Both the position numbers and the translations under genes were made by a program. Below are positions 25,436-37,559 of a stretch of 64,000 nucleotides of DNA, one piece after another. Under the pieces are notes generated by a model. The model worked only from the letters and a program-made list of their open reading frames with translations. It ran no database searches and had not been told where the DNA came from. Every line of letters begins with the position of its first letter. The stretch's first letter is position 1. Source of the stretch: Gastracanthus pulcherrimus (Eukaryota; Arthropoda; Insecta; Hymenoptera; Pteromalidae); the NCBI GenBank assembly GCA_949152435.1, contig OX424574.1, positions 25,077,239-25,141,238 on the forward strand, in the 5' to 3' direction.

Positions 25436-25610
25436 TTACTTAGTTGTTGCCTTAGCTACTTCGTCATCATCCGCGTCAACAATTTCGCTTCTTGTTGCGG
25501 TTTAGGGATCTGTCCATTACTTCGAGTCCTCGGCCCCAACTTAACAGCGAAGCAATCAAGTAGCCTATATATACCTGGTAGAAATAAAACCGTTTTCCTA
25601 GACTGTTTCT
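25435..25610 (-). pseudogene. Diverged repeat copy with a coding-like remnant
   Basis: The segment is homologous, in inverse orientation, to 26530-26735. Shared blocks include ttagctacttcgtcatc, the atatacctggtagaaata/atatacctggtggaaatt pair and ccgttttcctagactg versus gggttttctggtcag. Read on the minus strand, both copies keep a short acidic peptide of the pattern DDDEVA followed by N/K-A, with stops upstream. That suggests an old coding repeat, perhaps of a retroelement. The family is not identified. The 92-codon plus-strand frame over this copy is the shadow strand. Confidence 0.45.
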
Positions 25611-26398
25611 AAACATTTTTGTTTAAAGTATTGTAACCACTTCATGCTTAAAAATTTATAATCCAGTTTTACTATGGACAAAAAACAAATGGAACATAAA
25701 ACAATAGTCATACAATGAACAATGAATGTTTCGCTATAAGTGTATTTCACTCATTGTCAGTATTTTTAGTGAAAACTTCAATATTTGCTATGTGACTATT
25801 GACTTGCTTAGACTAAATATTCTCTCTGAGAGAGGTTGACTTCATTTGTTTTTCAGACGTAAATTAATTTGTAAGCGAGTAGCAAAGTAACATTTCAACT
25901 CTTTGTGTTCTCCATTATACTAATTAGCTGGCATAATATTATGAAGATGTTCTTACGGATTTTAAGGGCGGCTGATTTTAAACCTGAAGATAGATTTTTG
26001 AAATTAAAATTGGCATATCCAATGTGGGTGATCCAATATTTCAGACGAAAATTGTAAAATCTCAAAATTGTATCCGCCATTTCGAATTTGAAAGATGAAT
26101 ACTGATATTCTCTAGATATCGAAATTGAAATCAGCATACTTAAAATCTGTAGGTACATATGTATGATTTATAGTAAGAACAGCTGATTTTATCGAGAAGC
26201 TATAGGAGTAATCTTGTATAATAATGAATTGCTTTCTTTATTTCCCTCTTATTTTCAATAGAAACATTTCTTAAAGTAAGAAGTTCTTATATTTAGTACA
26301 GATTTCATATTTTAAGTAAAATTGACATTTTCGTTATTCATTCTATACACAAAAAATTCTAAGATGCACCAAAAATAAGAAATCTATTTTACTGTGTA

Positions 26399-26501
<103 letters not shown>

Positions 26502-26529
26502 AGGAAGACGTAACTGACGAAACGAAAAC

Positions 26530-26735
26530 TCTCCTAAACTGACCAGAAAACCCGTTTAATTTCCACCAGGTATATAAAGCCTGCCTATTTACTTCGCTGG
26601 TCAGCCAGTGCAAGGGGAGAACCAGAGGTGATGGACGGATTCCCCGAACCACTACAAGCAAACAAGAAGCTTGGCAAAATGGCCCGACGTAGACGATGAC
26701 GAAGTAGCTAATGCAGCAGCTAAGTATATTTCTAT
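26530..26735 (+). pseudogene. Second copy of the coding-like repeat, inverted
   Basis: This is the opposite-orientation partner of 25435-25610. On the plus strand the last frame before a stop keeps WTDSPNHYKQ-type residues and then DVDDDEVANAAAKY, with in-frame stops further upstream. The two copies share a DDDEVA core despite clear divergence. I cannot name the parent element. Together the copies form a broken inverted repeat around about 0.9 kb of AT-rich DNA. Confidence 0.45.
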
Positions 26736-26789
26736 GTACACGGTGTAGGACGATCAGTTTGGGGGCAAACAACGACTTATCGTTTTAAA

Positions 26790-27115
26790 CGATAAACAAA
26801 ACAAGCCCACCGTGACGTGCACTTCTCCCAAGACGGTCGACGCTCTCGCACACTATTTGTCGTCCAGTTGTGCCAACGTCGGCTCGGAGTTTCTGCCAGC
26901 GCGGCTGCCGCTGTTTGCTCACGATCGTTAAGCCGTCTACGGGGTACTGCTCTCCCGGTGTTTTGTGCGGTACTAAACCAAAATGGTAGTTTGACTATTG
27001 CCGGCTTGGAGATTGTTATCGTTAAAGCGGGGAATTCGTGGTTTCTTTTAATTATGAAGTTTGGTAGCTTTAACCAGATCTTCATTTTTGTTTTGTGACC
27101 GTGCATTCTTTGCAA
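26790..27115. other. GC-rich segment without the island skew pattern
   Basis: The block is CpG-containing (gtcggctcggagtttctgcc; gcggctgccgctgtttgctc) but lacks the AC-rich left and GT-rich right flanks of the islands. Opposed frames of 93 and 112 codons overlap, so at most one could be real, and neither shows a domain. It might belong to the same retroelement debris as 26530-26735, or be a separate regulatory or exon-like block. Confidence 0.35.
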
Positions 27116-27348
27116 AAAGAACGTTAATCTTAAATGCGGAGAGAAGATAATAAATGGAGAACTTTTAGAACCAAGAACTGATCAGTCTATGATACTTATT
27201 ATAAAGACGACTTACTTTATTTGGAAGAGATCAAAAACAATAATACATATAAGTCTGAGAAAAGTATTTATTATTTACCAAGAACTAGTCATTAAAATTA
27301 AAAGTAAGAAATCTTACACTTATTATTGCCTCTTTTAATACAGTAATA

Positions 27349-27493
27349 CGTCACCTATTTTAATTTATTCCGTTTTTAGTTATTTATTGTTTAAATTAAA
27401 AACAAAAACTTCTAATGCATACAAAACAATCAAAGAACCCATTTATAATCTAGACAGATAGTTTTTATCGAAGCCTTATTAAAATAGGTGACG
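27349..27493. mobile_element. MITE-like element with 16-bp perfect inverted ends
   Basis: The ends are cgtcacctattttaat and attaaaataggtgacg, perfect inverses 145 bp apart. The interior is AT-rich and non-coding. I see no clear target duplication. It is typical in size and structure of a non-autonomous DNA transposon. Confidence 0.65.
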
Positions 27494-28004
27494 GAAAAGC
27501 TGACGAAAAAATTAAGACAAATGAAAGTGCAGTTAAAATAGATCAAGTTAATATATACAAGGTATAAATGTATTTCAATTCATTTCATTATTGATAGGTA
27601 GGAACTACGTCTTTTTTCTTCCAAGCAAACAAAAACATAATAGTGTAGTAAATATTTCAGTAATATTCCAATAAATAAATACATCACCAACAAATTTATT
27701 ACAATAGGTCTATGTAAAACCGCCTGTTCATGCTACTGATGAGCTCAGCTAACGCTTTGGAGCCAAAACTACAATACTCTTAAACTATTTATTCTATTTT
27801 AGTTTGAAATTTCTTAGTTTCAACATCAATGATATTTTGTAATGACCAATGAATTATTTCTCTAAAAATATAAAATTTACACACTATAGATTCTTTATGT
27901 ATAAAATAGTAGATATTTCATATAAGAATATAACCGAATTGATTTTATGAAATGCCATGTACATGTTTTGCGAAATAATAAAAGAAAAAAACGTAAATTG
28001 CATT

Positions 28005-28770
28005 TCAGCTCGAATTAGTCAATTCTTCATAAACCATCTTGTCGAAATTCGTACACTTTTTAAATTCTACACGCAACCGCAGCTAATTCATAGAAGCAAG
28101 CTTACACACACGCGCGCAATTAACGAAAAGCATTTTCACATAATTAAATTTGACACACAAACCTTATCCACCTCGGCTACCGCAAACTCAACGTCACGCA
28201 AATTGCTCGAACGTCTTATAACGACAGCGCCATTATCAATGATAATTTCGCACGAAGCACACTATAAGCCCCCCGAGTATAACGCGTAAAAGAACAGAGC
28301 CGGCGAAACGCCGCGCAACCTTATCAACTCGCTCGTTAAATAAATCAACCCGCAAGTGATTCGCCTCTCGAGACGAGGGCGAAAGAAAAAGAAAGAAAAA
28401 ACCATCGCGCGCGCGAATATAACAATTTAATATCAATTACACGGCATTGTACGGCTCTGGCAATGCGGTGGCGAGTGCGGGTAGGAAATCTCGCGCTTGC
28501 GGGTCAATAGACGCTGACTGACCCTTGTTAATCTTATTGCCCGCAGCCACGAATCACTATTTTCCGTGCACACGTGTTGTGTGTATATACGGATGGAGAG
28601 GCGGTATAATATACGTAGCGAGAAGTTTCGTGTCAACCGGTCCATTTGGAAAATTGGCGTTGCGGTGGAGGTGAAAAGCTTTTCTTGATAACTGAGAAAC
28701 TTTTTTGCGAGTCGTTTCAGGTGTCGATTAGATGATACGGGAATATGAAAAATTTCTTAAAACAGCAATG
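28005..28770. other. GC-rich skew-switch island 13
   Basis: The left flank (28060-28250) is A+C rich (gcttacacacacgcgcgcaa; ccttatccacctcggctacc). The core is CpG-rich. The right flank (28590-28760) is G+T rich (ggagaggcggtataatatac; ggcgttgcggtggaggtgaa). The frame at 27957-28289 starts upstream in AT-rich DNA and has no domain. Confidence 0.7.
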
Positions 28771-29289
28771 AAGTATGAGTAATACTGCGGAACTTTTAAC
28801 TTTTTGGGAAGTAAATTTAAAAAAGATGGAATTTGGTTTCCGACCGAAGCACTTTGTTAATTCAAGGCTTAAATCATTTATTTGAACTTCTTACTCCAAT
28901 TTTCAATAATTTTATAGGAGTAGTAAAATTTTCCCCAAATCCTCTAAAAGAAAACTTATGAAAAAGACGTAAAAGTGTCCCAAAGTATATTTTGGGATCT
29001 AAAATTTAAATCTATATAGAAAAAAAGTTGTACTCGATCTTTATCAAATATTTTAAGCATATTTTACCTATGTACAAAATTCAACAATTTAAGGCTGTGT
29101 CACGGTATACTGACCAGTAATTAAAACTTCTATTGTTATTATCTGCAAGGAAACTTTCGTACATACTTATGTTTTTAAGTTTCTAAAAACACATTAGAGA
29201 AACGTTTCGACAACGTTTCTTGCAATGTAAAACGATATCATACATAAAATACTATATATATAAATATTTACTCTTATGCTATGTATACA

Positions 29290-29928
29290 ATTAAAGGACA
29301 TACTTAAACGAATGATTTAACCCCTGCCTGAGCCATGCCCTTCAATCCTAAAAGGACAAATCTCGCAATTCCCGCATTTCTTCTTAACACGCTAATGCCC
29401 CAAACCAACCTTTGCGATATCGTAATCAATCAATCCCCAAACGTTCCCCACACCCCCATTCCTCCACTGCACCGAACACTCAATATTTCCAAACTCTCCT
29501 CTGCGCCTATCCATCCACTCTCTCTCTCTTTCTCATACATATAACTACAGGAAAAAAAGGAAAGAAGAGCCAGGACTGCAACAAGCTGCGCTGCACAACG
29601 AGCCGCGAAAGCCGGCTGCGGGCCGGCGCGGCGCGGTCGATCGAAATTGGCTCTGCGTGCGCGACGATTGATCGAGGGAAAGCTCGACAAAGGGCGACTC
29701 TGCGCGCACTCCGCCTGCTTCTTCCTCCGCGCAAAACAATCGGGGAATAGAATCGCGCCGCTACCGCTGCGGCTGCAGGTGCATATATGTATGTATGTAT
29801 GAATCGGTCCACTGCTGCCGCTGCTGCTGCTCGATGAAATATTTTTTCGGGGCCAAGCCGCGTCCCCCGAAACATATTTCCATCCGACTGAATCGAAGCC
29901 GAAGCTATACTATATAGCTACTATATAG

Positions 29929-29986
<58 letters not shown>

Positions 29987-30217
29987 TCTATACGTATGTG
30001 TGTGTGTGAATACAGAAAATCGCGTGAGCTGCGATGTATATATATATAGATAGATAGATAGATACAGTTGCGAGGAGTGAGAGAGTGTGAGGGACGAGGG
30101 CGATTGGATTAATTTATTGAGCGAAACGTATAGCTGCTATACCTTCGCCTCTGTCCCTCTTGCGCCCGGGCCCTTTTGTTTCGCGCAGGCAGTTCTCTCG
30201 TGCGAGACGCGCTCGGC

Positions 30218-30286
<69 letters not shown>

Positions 30287-30690
30287 CGTATAGAGCGCGC
30301 GGAGAGATGGACGAACGAACGCGATGGGGTTGCGCGAGCGCGAGCGCTTTGTTCGAATAACGTTGCGTTGCGCGTGCGGGAAAAAATGGGAGATTGCAAA
30401 GGGGGAGGAGGGGGATAGGTTGAAGTTAATCGAAGTTTCGTTGCGAGGTGGAACGGCAGCGGGTTTTTGAGGGGGGGAATTCGGTTTACTGGGTTTCGTG
30501 GGGGGAGGAGTGCGATGGATACAGTCGTGGCGAACGTGGAGTAATAATTTTTGGGGTTGAGAGCAAGGGTATTTCGATTGTGTTATGGATGCTGTATTGC
30601 GGGGAGATGCGACGTGGATAAGTTAGCTGTATTTTCGAATGAAATTTTGAATAGGTTTTAATGATCGTCAAGGTTTAATTTAATGGCAGT
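29290..30690. other. GC-rich skew-switch island 14 (largest)
   Basis: My hand count gives C58 G19 over 29281-29460 and G81 C20 over 30361-30540. The core is interrupted by AT microsatellites at 29931-29982 and 30221-30280 and a GATA-type run at about 30045-30064. It also has CTG/CCG triplet sequence near 29810. It looks like a normal island lengthened by microsatellite growth. The frames here, including the IYIYIY ones, are artefacts. Confidence 0.8.
29931..30280. repeat. Two AT runs and a GATA run inside island 14
   Basis: AT runs of about 52 bp (29931-29982) and 60 bp (30221-30280) flank a tagatagatagatagata tract at about 30045-30064 and a short GT run near 30000. They sit at the centre of the island, close to where the strand skew changes sign. 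Confidence 0.9.
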
Positions 30691-31407
30691 TTTCTCTTTG
30701 AGAATGTTACGGTGATGTGTATCACTGACACTAGATTCATATATAAGCCACGGATTTTAATGCATACTAATGAATATTCACTGCTAATTCAATGGATTTT
30801 TATCACTAATCTTCGACAGGGACATAATTATCAATGTTTAATTCTTAGTAGGTTGGCCCGGTTGGCGGATGATATAGTGTACCATAATGTTATCACGTGG
30901 TATTTCACGTGTTATTTAATATAATTATTTAAATTAGGGATTATTTAAACCATCAGTGTCCAAGATCTTTGAGGTAAAATGCTCGACTTTGAATGTGCTA
31001 CTAGAAATGCTCTAAGGTATGTGCCTTGGTTAACAATTCATTTTAAATATATTGTCTTTTAATAAAACCACAATAACAAACTGAAAAAAGTAAAATGGTT
31101 GAAGGTTGATATATTTAAGTATGATGTATATTTAAGTATTATGCAAATTTTACCTAATTAATTAAATCGGTAATTTTTGAAACAACTAAAAATTTACGTA
31201 ACAAAGTATATGCTACGATAGGCACTGAAGAAACAATATCAAATTGGGAAGTTGAATACTCGTATGTTCAATATTTATGTTTGAAAAGTCTTTTAATAAA
31301 ACTAAGATATGTTAAATTCCGTTAGTTGACGTTGTCAAACTAATTATTGTTCCAAATAAATCTCAAGTTAATTTCATCCTTTGGTTATTGCAACTAACAA
31401 GGAGGGA

Positions 31408-31695
31408 GTACGAGATGTGGGTCATGATTTCTTATGAAACATTTAAGAATCATTTACTAGTACTTAGAAATGAAGCCTAACACCTGTAGTTTGATTGAAT
31501 AGACTTTATATGATAAGATGTGGCTAAAATCATTAATATTAGCAGTGTGTATGTATATATATACGATTTGTTAACATTAAGCATATGGGCAATATGTGGC
31601 TTATTCCATCAAAGTATCAGTGCTAGGCTTTATTCCCAAGTACTAGAAAATGATTCTTAATCGTTTAATAAAAAATCATGACCCACATCTCGTAC
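31408..31695. mobile_element. Palindromic MITE, 288 bp
   Basis: The ends gtacgagatgtgggtcatga and tcatgacccacatctcgtac are exact 20-bp inverses. Inverse pairing continues inward through aagaatcatttactagtact (left) and agtactagaaaatgattctt (right), then aagcctaac and gctaggctt. The interior is non-coding with a short TATA tract. Its well-preserved ends suggest a fairly recent insertion. Confidence 0.8.
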
Positions 31696-32379
31696 ACTCT
31701 TATCGTAAGTAGACTTTTAGTTGAGTCAATAAAGAGAAACTTTTAAATTACTTAAGTTTTTCTATTGGCGTTATTGAATATGATTTTATATGCATATAAA
31801 ATCAAATGCATTTGTTGTAGAATACGGAGGCAGATGGACGAATGAATTCAATAATAAGATTTTACCCACTTTACTGGAATATTTGAGAATTTATCGATAA
31901 CGTTCTATATCATTTACATTTCATTACAAAAATAAGTACACTTCTTTAATAATCATTTTATTTACGTATATCAGAAGTAGGTACATTTATTGCACCTATC
32001 AGATATCATTGAAATAATTTGCTGAATATTTTACGCTTGAATAAAAGCAATGTTGCCGTTTACTTATTTACAAGTTCTTTGCGGTCTATAAAGGTTTATA
32101 AACAAGAAAACTTTCCAACCGCAATAGTGTATAGCGACTATAACCGCATTCAAAAAAGTTTAATAGAAATAGCCTGGGTGCTCGCATATCTTTTTGTAAT
32201 TGATAAACGATTATGGTATACCGCGGAAGTTTCTTCAAAGTATTAAAGAAACATTGTGATCGGTATTAAAATGACAGTCAAGTTCAATGCCATACACACA
32301 TTTATAAAATACAAAGAAAACATTAGTAACCTAACTTTCCATTTTGCACGATATTTAGCATGAATATTTTTTCGAATTT

Positions 32380-32930
32380 ATTTAATAACATACGGAATCA
32401 GTTATTTAATTAACACTCAACATCACAAAAGTATACAGACACTAAAAATTATCTGAAAGCAATACGAACCCCAATAACTCATCCCTAAAAAAAAGTATCT
32501 AAAGCAACAAAACCGAGACACACGCGAAAAGATAAAGAATGGACTATCGGCCAGCTGCAACTAAATTTCAATTTTCCACTTTCAAATAAATTTCTCTGCA
32601 CCTCCGCTGCTCTGCGCAGTGCCGCTAGTGGCTAGAAAGAAATTATAAACGTACTGCAGCCACGCAGCTCGAATATATACGACGCACGCGAAAGAGACAA
32701 ATCCTCATCCTTCACGATGTATATTTATATTTTTTTTTCATCCTCTATATACATGTCGAACGGCGGTGGCCGCGAAAACGGAAGAACAAAAAATCTCGCG
32801 AACCGTGCGCGCGGGACGCGATTTATCGAGAGATACGAGAGTATAGGGGAGACTGAGGTATAACGGGACGCTAAGTTTTATGTTGGCTAGGATTCGAGGT
32901 GAAGCATCGCTTGGAATGAAACAGAATTGC
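32380..32930. other. GC-rich skew-switch island 15
   Basis: The left flank (32410-32540) is A+C rich (acactcaacatcacaaaagt; gaaccccaataactcatccc). The CpG core includes gcggtggccgcgaaaacgga. The right flank (32815-32930) is G-rich but short (ggggagactgaggtataacg), and it may partly belong to a transposon fragment, since gaacgggatactcg recurs near 33067 before AT-rich DNA. Confidence 0.55.
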
Positions 32931-33084
32931 AGTTATTGACTAACTATAATAGCTGAAGGATATCACTTTGTATAAATAGCTGGATCTAATGCTTTTTCTA
33001 AATAGGAAGTTGTGATAATCTAAATGACTTGAGAATAAAGTTTTTTTTGGGGAAATAGCGAAATAGAACGGGATACTCGAAAAA

Positions 33085-33985
33085 AATAAGATCTAAAGTG
33101 CAATTTATATTGTATAAAAAGTTTATAAATACGTAAAATATTTATTATTAAAATTTAAAAAAGATAAGCATTTCGCCTCTAATAAACTACAATTATGATC
33201 AATTTATTTTGTATTCAAACTCCTACATTGAAAACATATGTATATATATTTATAATCTAAAGGTGTTTAAGCTATTGCCTTCAATTTTTTGCAGCGCCAA
33301 TATTTGCTCTTAGATAGTATTAAAATAATGTATTTTTTTTTCAATAGCCTTCAGTTCTATTTATTTATTCAGTTTAAAAATACGAGGGAAACATAAAAAT
33401 GTATATTTATAAACGAGCGGTCGTATTTGATTTATATGTGTTTTAACATTTCTATATTGAATCTTTTTAAAAGAAAATAAACATAAAACAGTACGCGAAC
33501 TTACTAGGTTTAGAAGAATTAGCAGATTGATTGATTGAGTAACTCACCTGTAACAAAAAGAAACATCACAATTAATTACATATTCTAAATAAAATACACA
33601 CCTAGTGAAAAATAAAATAATATGAATAATTTTATATGTATCATAGAATATGCCTTATTATCTTAAACGTCTATACATAAAGTTTTTCTTTCTAGTCTGA
33701 TCTGCAAATTCAATTATAATATAATAATATTGATTTTTAAATTTCCATCTGTATAATCAAAAAGATATTTTCGCATCTCATCAAATTCAAAGGATTTAAA
33801 ATAAGTACACACCCACATACACATACATGCACACAGATGCACCCATACACGTACACTCAACGTTAAAAATATCCGGTCGAATTAATTTAAATATTTTTGA
33901 AATGCTGTAATTTCATTGGATCGAATACTCATTCTTACTAACCTCATTGGAAGATTTTAACAATTTCAAACGAATTTGACCAGAT
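33085..33985. other. AT-rich spacer with CA-rich tract
   Basis: A CA-rich tract at 33805-33865 (cacccacatacacatacatg) sits between two near-inverse flanks, aaatatccggtcgaattaat (33868) and caaacgaatttgaccagata (33967), which resembles a family A element about 200 bp long. Nothing else is supported. Confidence 0.45.
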
Positions 33986-33989
33986 ATTT

Positions 33990-34985
33990 TTAACGTCGAA
34001 TATAATCATAAAAGTAGCAATTTCGAGTATATCAAAATTCACCAAAAAATCTCGGATTCCCTGGGACTGCACCCCCTCAACAACTCCGCTACCCAATAAA
34101 CCAAAAAATCCTCGAATTCCAAAATTCACATTATTACGCAACCTTCTCTCTCAGAAACCAATACGACCAGTGTCCCACAACCACCGCAATATCCCCTACA
34201 CATACTTACAGGAATGCGCGAAAGTGCACACGCTCGCTCGGCCCGCGCGCTCTCGCATCAGCTGATATTATTGATCGGCGCTCGTTTTTTCGTTTTAGAC
34301 GTACCATGTGCCAGCAGCGGCCCACCACGCCGCGGCGCAACGAGTTTTACGATTTTCTGCGGGATTCATCGCGCAGCGGACTGCACACCGTGTATATACC
34401 ACACCCTCCCTCGATTTCGCTACGCTCTGACCGCGATGGTCGTTACTACACTGTCCCTTTCTCTCTCTCTTGTTCTTCCGTTCGCAGAGCGAGTGAAAAA
34501 TAAGCTCGCGAATATCGCTCCTAGATGTGGTACTACTCCGTTTTTACGGCTCATCTGGCTTTGGCCTTTTTCTCCGCGCGCTCCGATCGATTTTGCGAGA
34601 TTTTCCGCGTGGTTTTTGCTTTTTTTTCGAGGTAGGAGGGATGACTTGTAGCGCGAGCGTGGACCCGTGATGGTGATTTGTCCGTGTGCGTTGGAGAGTG
34701 ATGGAAGGCGCTTCCTTCTTGAGTTGCTTCCGTGGGAAATGGTGTGCAGGGGGTTTGGATTGCGAGCAGTTGTGGTCGGATGAATCACGGCGGGTATATG
34801 GGGCGTTTAATATTTGAGAGGCGGGTGTGTAGTGGGAGAAAGTTATGTGGTTTTGAGATGCGGCGGGGGTTTTGTGGGGAATGGGATTGTTGTAGGCTGA
34901 TTGATATAAGATAGAGATTTATGTGGGATGAACTAGATGCACGAAGTCAGATAGAACCGATTGGCGGTAGTTAGTGAATACGCGT
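33990..34985. other. GC-rich skew-switch island 16
   Basis: My hand count gives C62 G16 over 34021-34200 and G73 C20 over 34681-34860. The core has GCGCGC and a CT run near 34459-34472. The switch point lies around 34.4-34.6 kb. Frames of 65, 122 and 145 codons overlap in different registers without domains. Confidence 0.85.
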
Positions 34986-35387
34986 TTAAAATGCTGTTTA
35001 TTTGTAAGTACTTCTGAGTAACATTTAATATTTTGTTGTAGTAGGAGAAAGTTTTGATAGAAACAACTGTTTGAATAGTGGGCGAACAAAACCTGATAAT
35101 TTCATTACTTTTAATTGTAAGAGAGTATAAGGAAAAACTGTAATCTTTTTCTATTTTTAGTGAAATAACGTATTTAGAGTGGGATTATCCGATTTTGTTC
35201 AGCCACTACTTGTTTATTATTGTATGTAATTTAATAATTTAATTAAGAAATATTTTTGAGTATATTTCACTGTTTAGAATTTTCAACATTGACTTTTAAT
35301 TTTCAATTTGTTACTTCAATATTAATAACATTTTGTTCGTATACTTTCTATTTTTCTCGGTATTTTATTTGGAAAATTTATACATTT

Positions 35388-35740
35388 ATACTTGCAGCAT
35401 ATAATTCGAATTTATTTGAAATAAAGAAGATTTTTAAATAATTTGTTTCTTTTTATTATACAAAAAAGTAGACTGTAAAATACAATATACATTTCAAGCT
35501 TCTATTTGGGTTATTTGCATATTTACACTGCGTATATATTACGAAATTAATTGAAATGAAGCAGATTTTACAAAAATTTGTTTGTTTTTAATATACAAAA
35601 GTAGACTGTACAATGCAAGATACATTCCAAGCTTCTATTTGGATTATTTGAATATTTACACTGCATATATATTTCGAAATTATTTGAAATAAAGCAGATT
35701 TTTAAAAAAATTGTATGCTTTTATTCAAACAGTCTTTTTG
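35388..35740 (+). repeat. Tandem repeat, ~132-bp unit, ~2.7 copies
   Basis: The marker gtagactgt recurs 132 bp apart (about 35469 and 35601). The block gaaatWaaKMaGattttt recurs near 35415, 35548 and 35680. The units are AT-rich and a few percent to 15 percent diverged by eye. There is no coding potential. It could be a short satellite-like array or a duplicated element fragment. Confidence 0.75.
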
Positions 35741-35879
35741 TACAAAATAAACGAATCTTATTTTAAAGCGTAAAATGTGTATACCAACAATTATTACCGA
35801 CGATTCTTTACGAACCATTTTTATTATTCACATTATATACAAATAAAAATGATAAATGTAAAATATTTCAAAAGAATAA

Positions 35880-36608
35880 AATTACTCCTCGCAACAGTAT
35901 GCTCATTCCACTCAACAATTTTTTCCATCTCTGCATCTAACATAATTAATTTTCATAAACTCGTTTACTTTAATTACTCAAATTGCTAATGATCATCCCC
36001 CCAGTCTCTACTCCTCGCAACGCAACTTAATACTTCCACCGCTCCTTTCAAACGCGACTCTCTTCGCGAAGTAAATACACCCGCACACAAAAGCTCCCGG
36101 AGAGAAAGAGAGAGGCAGAGAGAAACCCCCATTTGTCCTCACTCCGCCGTAAAACAAAACCGGTGACCGCGCGCGCCTCCCCTCAAGAAGCGACTTGTTA
36201 TCCGCGAGAAACACGGCGCGGGCAAAAATTTATTCTCCCTCCCGTCCCGAGTGAGAAAAAAGAGACTTCGCGCGCGCGCGCGCGCATTCAGATTCTTCCT
36301 CGAGCGGTAAAGAAAGCAGTCCGCGCGCAAAAAAGGGCGACGGCGGTGGCGGCGCAAACATCGTAAATATAATGCCCTTCCGCGACGATGGCCCTCAAAG
36401 ACAAACCACCAGCGCCGTATGGGCGCGCAGCTTGAAATAAGGAGAAGGAACGGGGGAGGTGAGCGTTGGCGCCATTTCGAGATTCATTCGAAAGCGGAGA
36501 CAGCGATACGTATAACAGCACAATGCGCGTCGCTCGGTGGGTTTTCGCGCCCGTGAGAAGTCCGTAGCGCGTCTGAATGACGTTTCTCCCGAATTTCATA
36601 CTTTTAGG
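35880..36608. other. GC-rich skew-switch island 17, right flank cut
   Basis: The left flank (35885-36030) is C-rich (tcattccactcaacaatttt; tcatccccccagtctctact). The core has a CGCGCGCG run (36270-36285). The right flank is only about 150 bp (gaacgggggaggtgagcgtt) and stops just before a CACTGAAAA palindrome at 36613, so that insertion probably displaced the rest of the G+T-rich flank. Confidence 0.65.
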
Positions 36609-36612
36609 GGGA

Positions 36613-36835
36613 CACTGAAAAACAAATTTGTTAAATCTAAGTAAACCTTTCCTTGAATCGTACTAAGAAAAGATTTATTTGATAATAGTAAATATTTAAT
36701 TATGTTTAGACTGGTATTCATCAATTCAATAAATATTTACTAAATTTAAGAAATATTTACTTTATTTAAGTAAATCTTTTCTTAGTACGATTCAAGGAAA
36801 CGTTTACTTAGATTTAACAAATTTTTTTTTCAGTG
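36613..36835. mobile_element. Palindromic MITE, CACTGAAAA ends
   Basis: The left end cactgaaaaacaaatttgtt and the right end aacaaattttttttt then cagtg are inverses. The pairing runs about 65 bp through taaatctaagtaaac and ccttgaatcgtactaagaaa, with few mismatches. The element is 223 bp and non-coding. It sits at the right edge of island 17 and is well preserved, which suggests recent insertion. Confidence 0.8.
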
Positions 36836-37236
36836 GAATTACTATTGAATCAATACGTTTTTAAGCACTTCTTGATACATTTTTTAAAGAAAATCAATAA
36901 AATTTAACACATTTATAACTGTTGGCCTATGCAATCAGGAATGTTACGTGAACGAAGAAGTTCTCAATTTTTTGTGGAGAGGCTTTATTGGAAGAATATA
37001 AAAGTAAATTTACTGTTTCGAATTCGATTGTTATTTGAGATGATTATGAATTAGAATGGAAGAAAGATTCAAAATAATGTAACGATAGAAAAGGTAAAGG
37101 CTATTAACAAGCGAATTTACGAGACGACCGAAAACGCCGACGATACTCACTGTACGACATAAACAAGTCCCCGAACAAGCACATAAACTCGCCGCTCGCA
37201 AGTTCAGCGAATTTAAATTCGCCATGAGTATATAGA

Positions 37237-37385
37237 TCTGTGGGTTCCCGGAGAAACGACTTAAGTTCATGGTTTTGAAAATTAAGTTTAAACTTATTTT
37301 GGTATATATACATAGTATATTTTCAGATAAAAATGCAAGAAATAAAGAAAGTGTGAAAATAAGTGACCAAATCTACTATCTATGA
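37237..37385 (+). repeat. Dispersed repeat family C, copy 1
   Basis: Shared ordered blocks with the inverse of 42700-42850 are tgtgggttcccggagaaacg versus tgtgggttcccggcagaacg, then tttggtatataYaYagtata, tttcagataaaaatgc, and aagtgtgaaaataag versus aagtgcaaaaataag. A further piece of the end motif (ccgggagcccacatagtg) lies at 37439. The copy is non-coding and its class is unknown. Confidence 0.65.
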
Positions 37386-37559
37386 ATTGTTAACATTAGT
37401 TTAAATGGAAAATAAAAAATCTTTGAACCTTGATAACTCCGGGAGCCCACATAGTGGCACGTGTATGAACGAGGAAATTATTTTTACAATTCTAACTAAT
37501 AATTATTCAGTTAATTTGTTATATCAGTCTAATTTTGTCATAATTTAGTGCTGTGCGTC

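Noticed and set aside
30087..30399. Several frames encoding runs of IY
   Set aside because: Translations of AT dinucleotide repeats, present on both strands.
35388..35740. CRISPR-like array
   Set aside because: The 132-bp units repeat throughout, with no short repeat and unique spacers, and the DNA is clearly eukaryotic.
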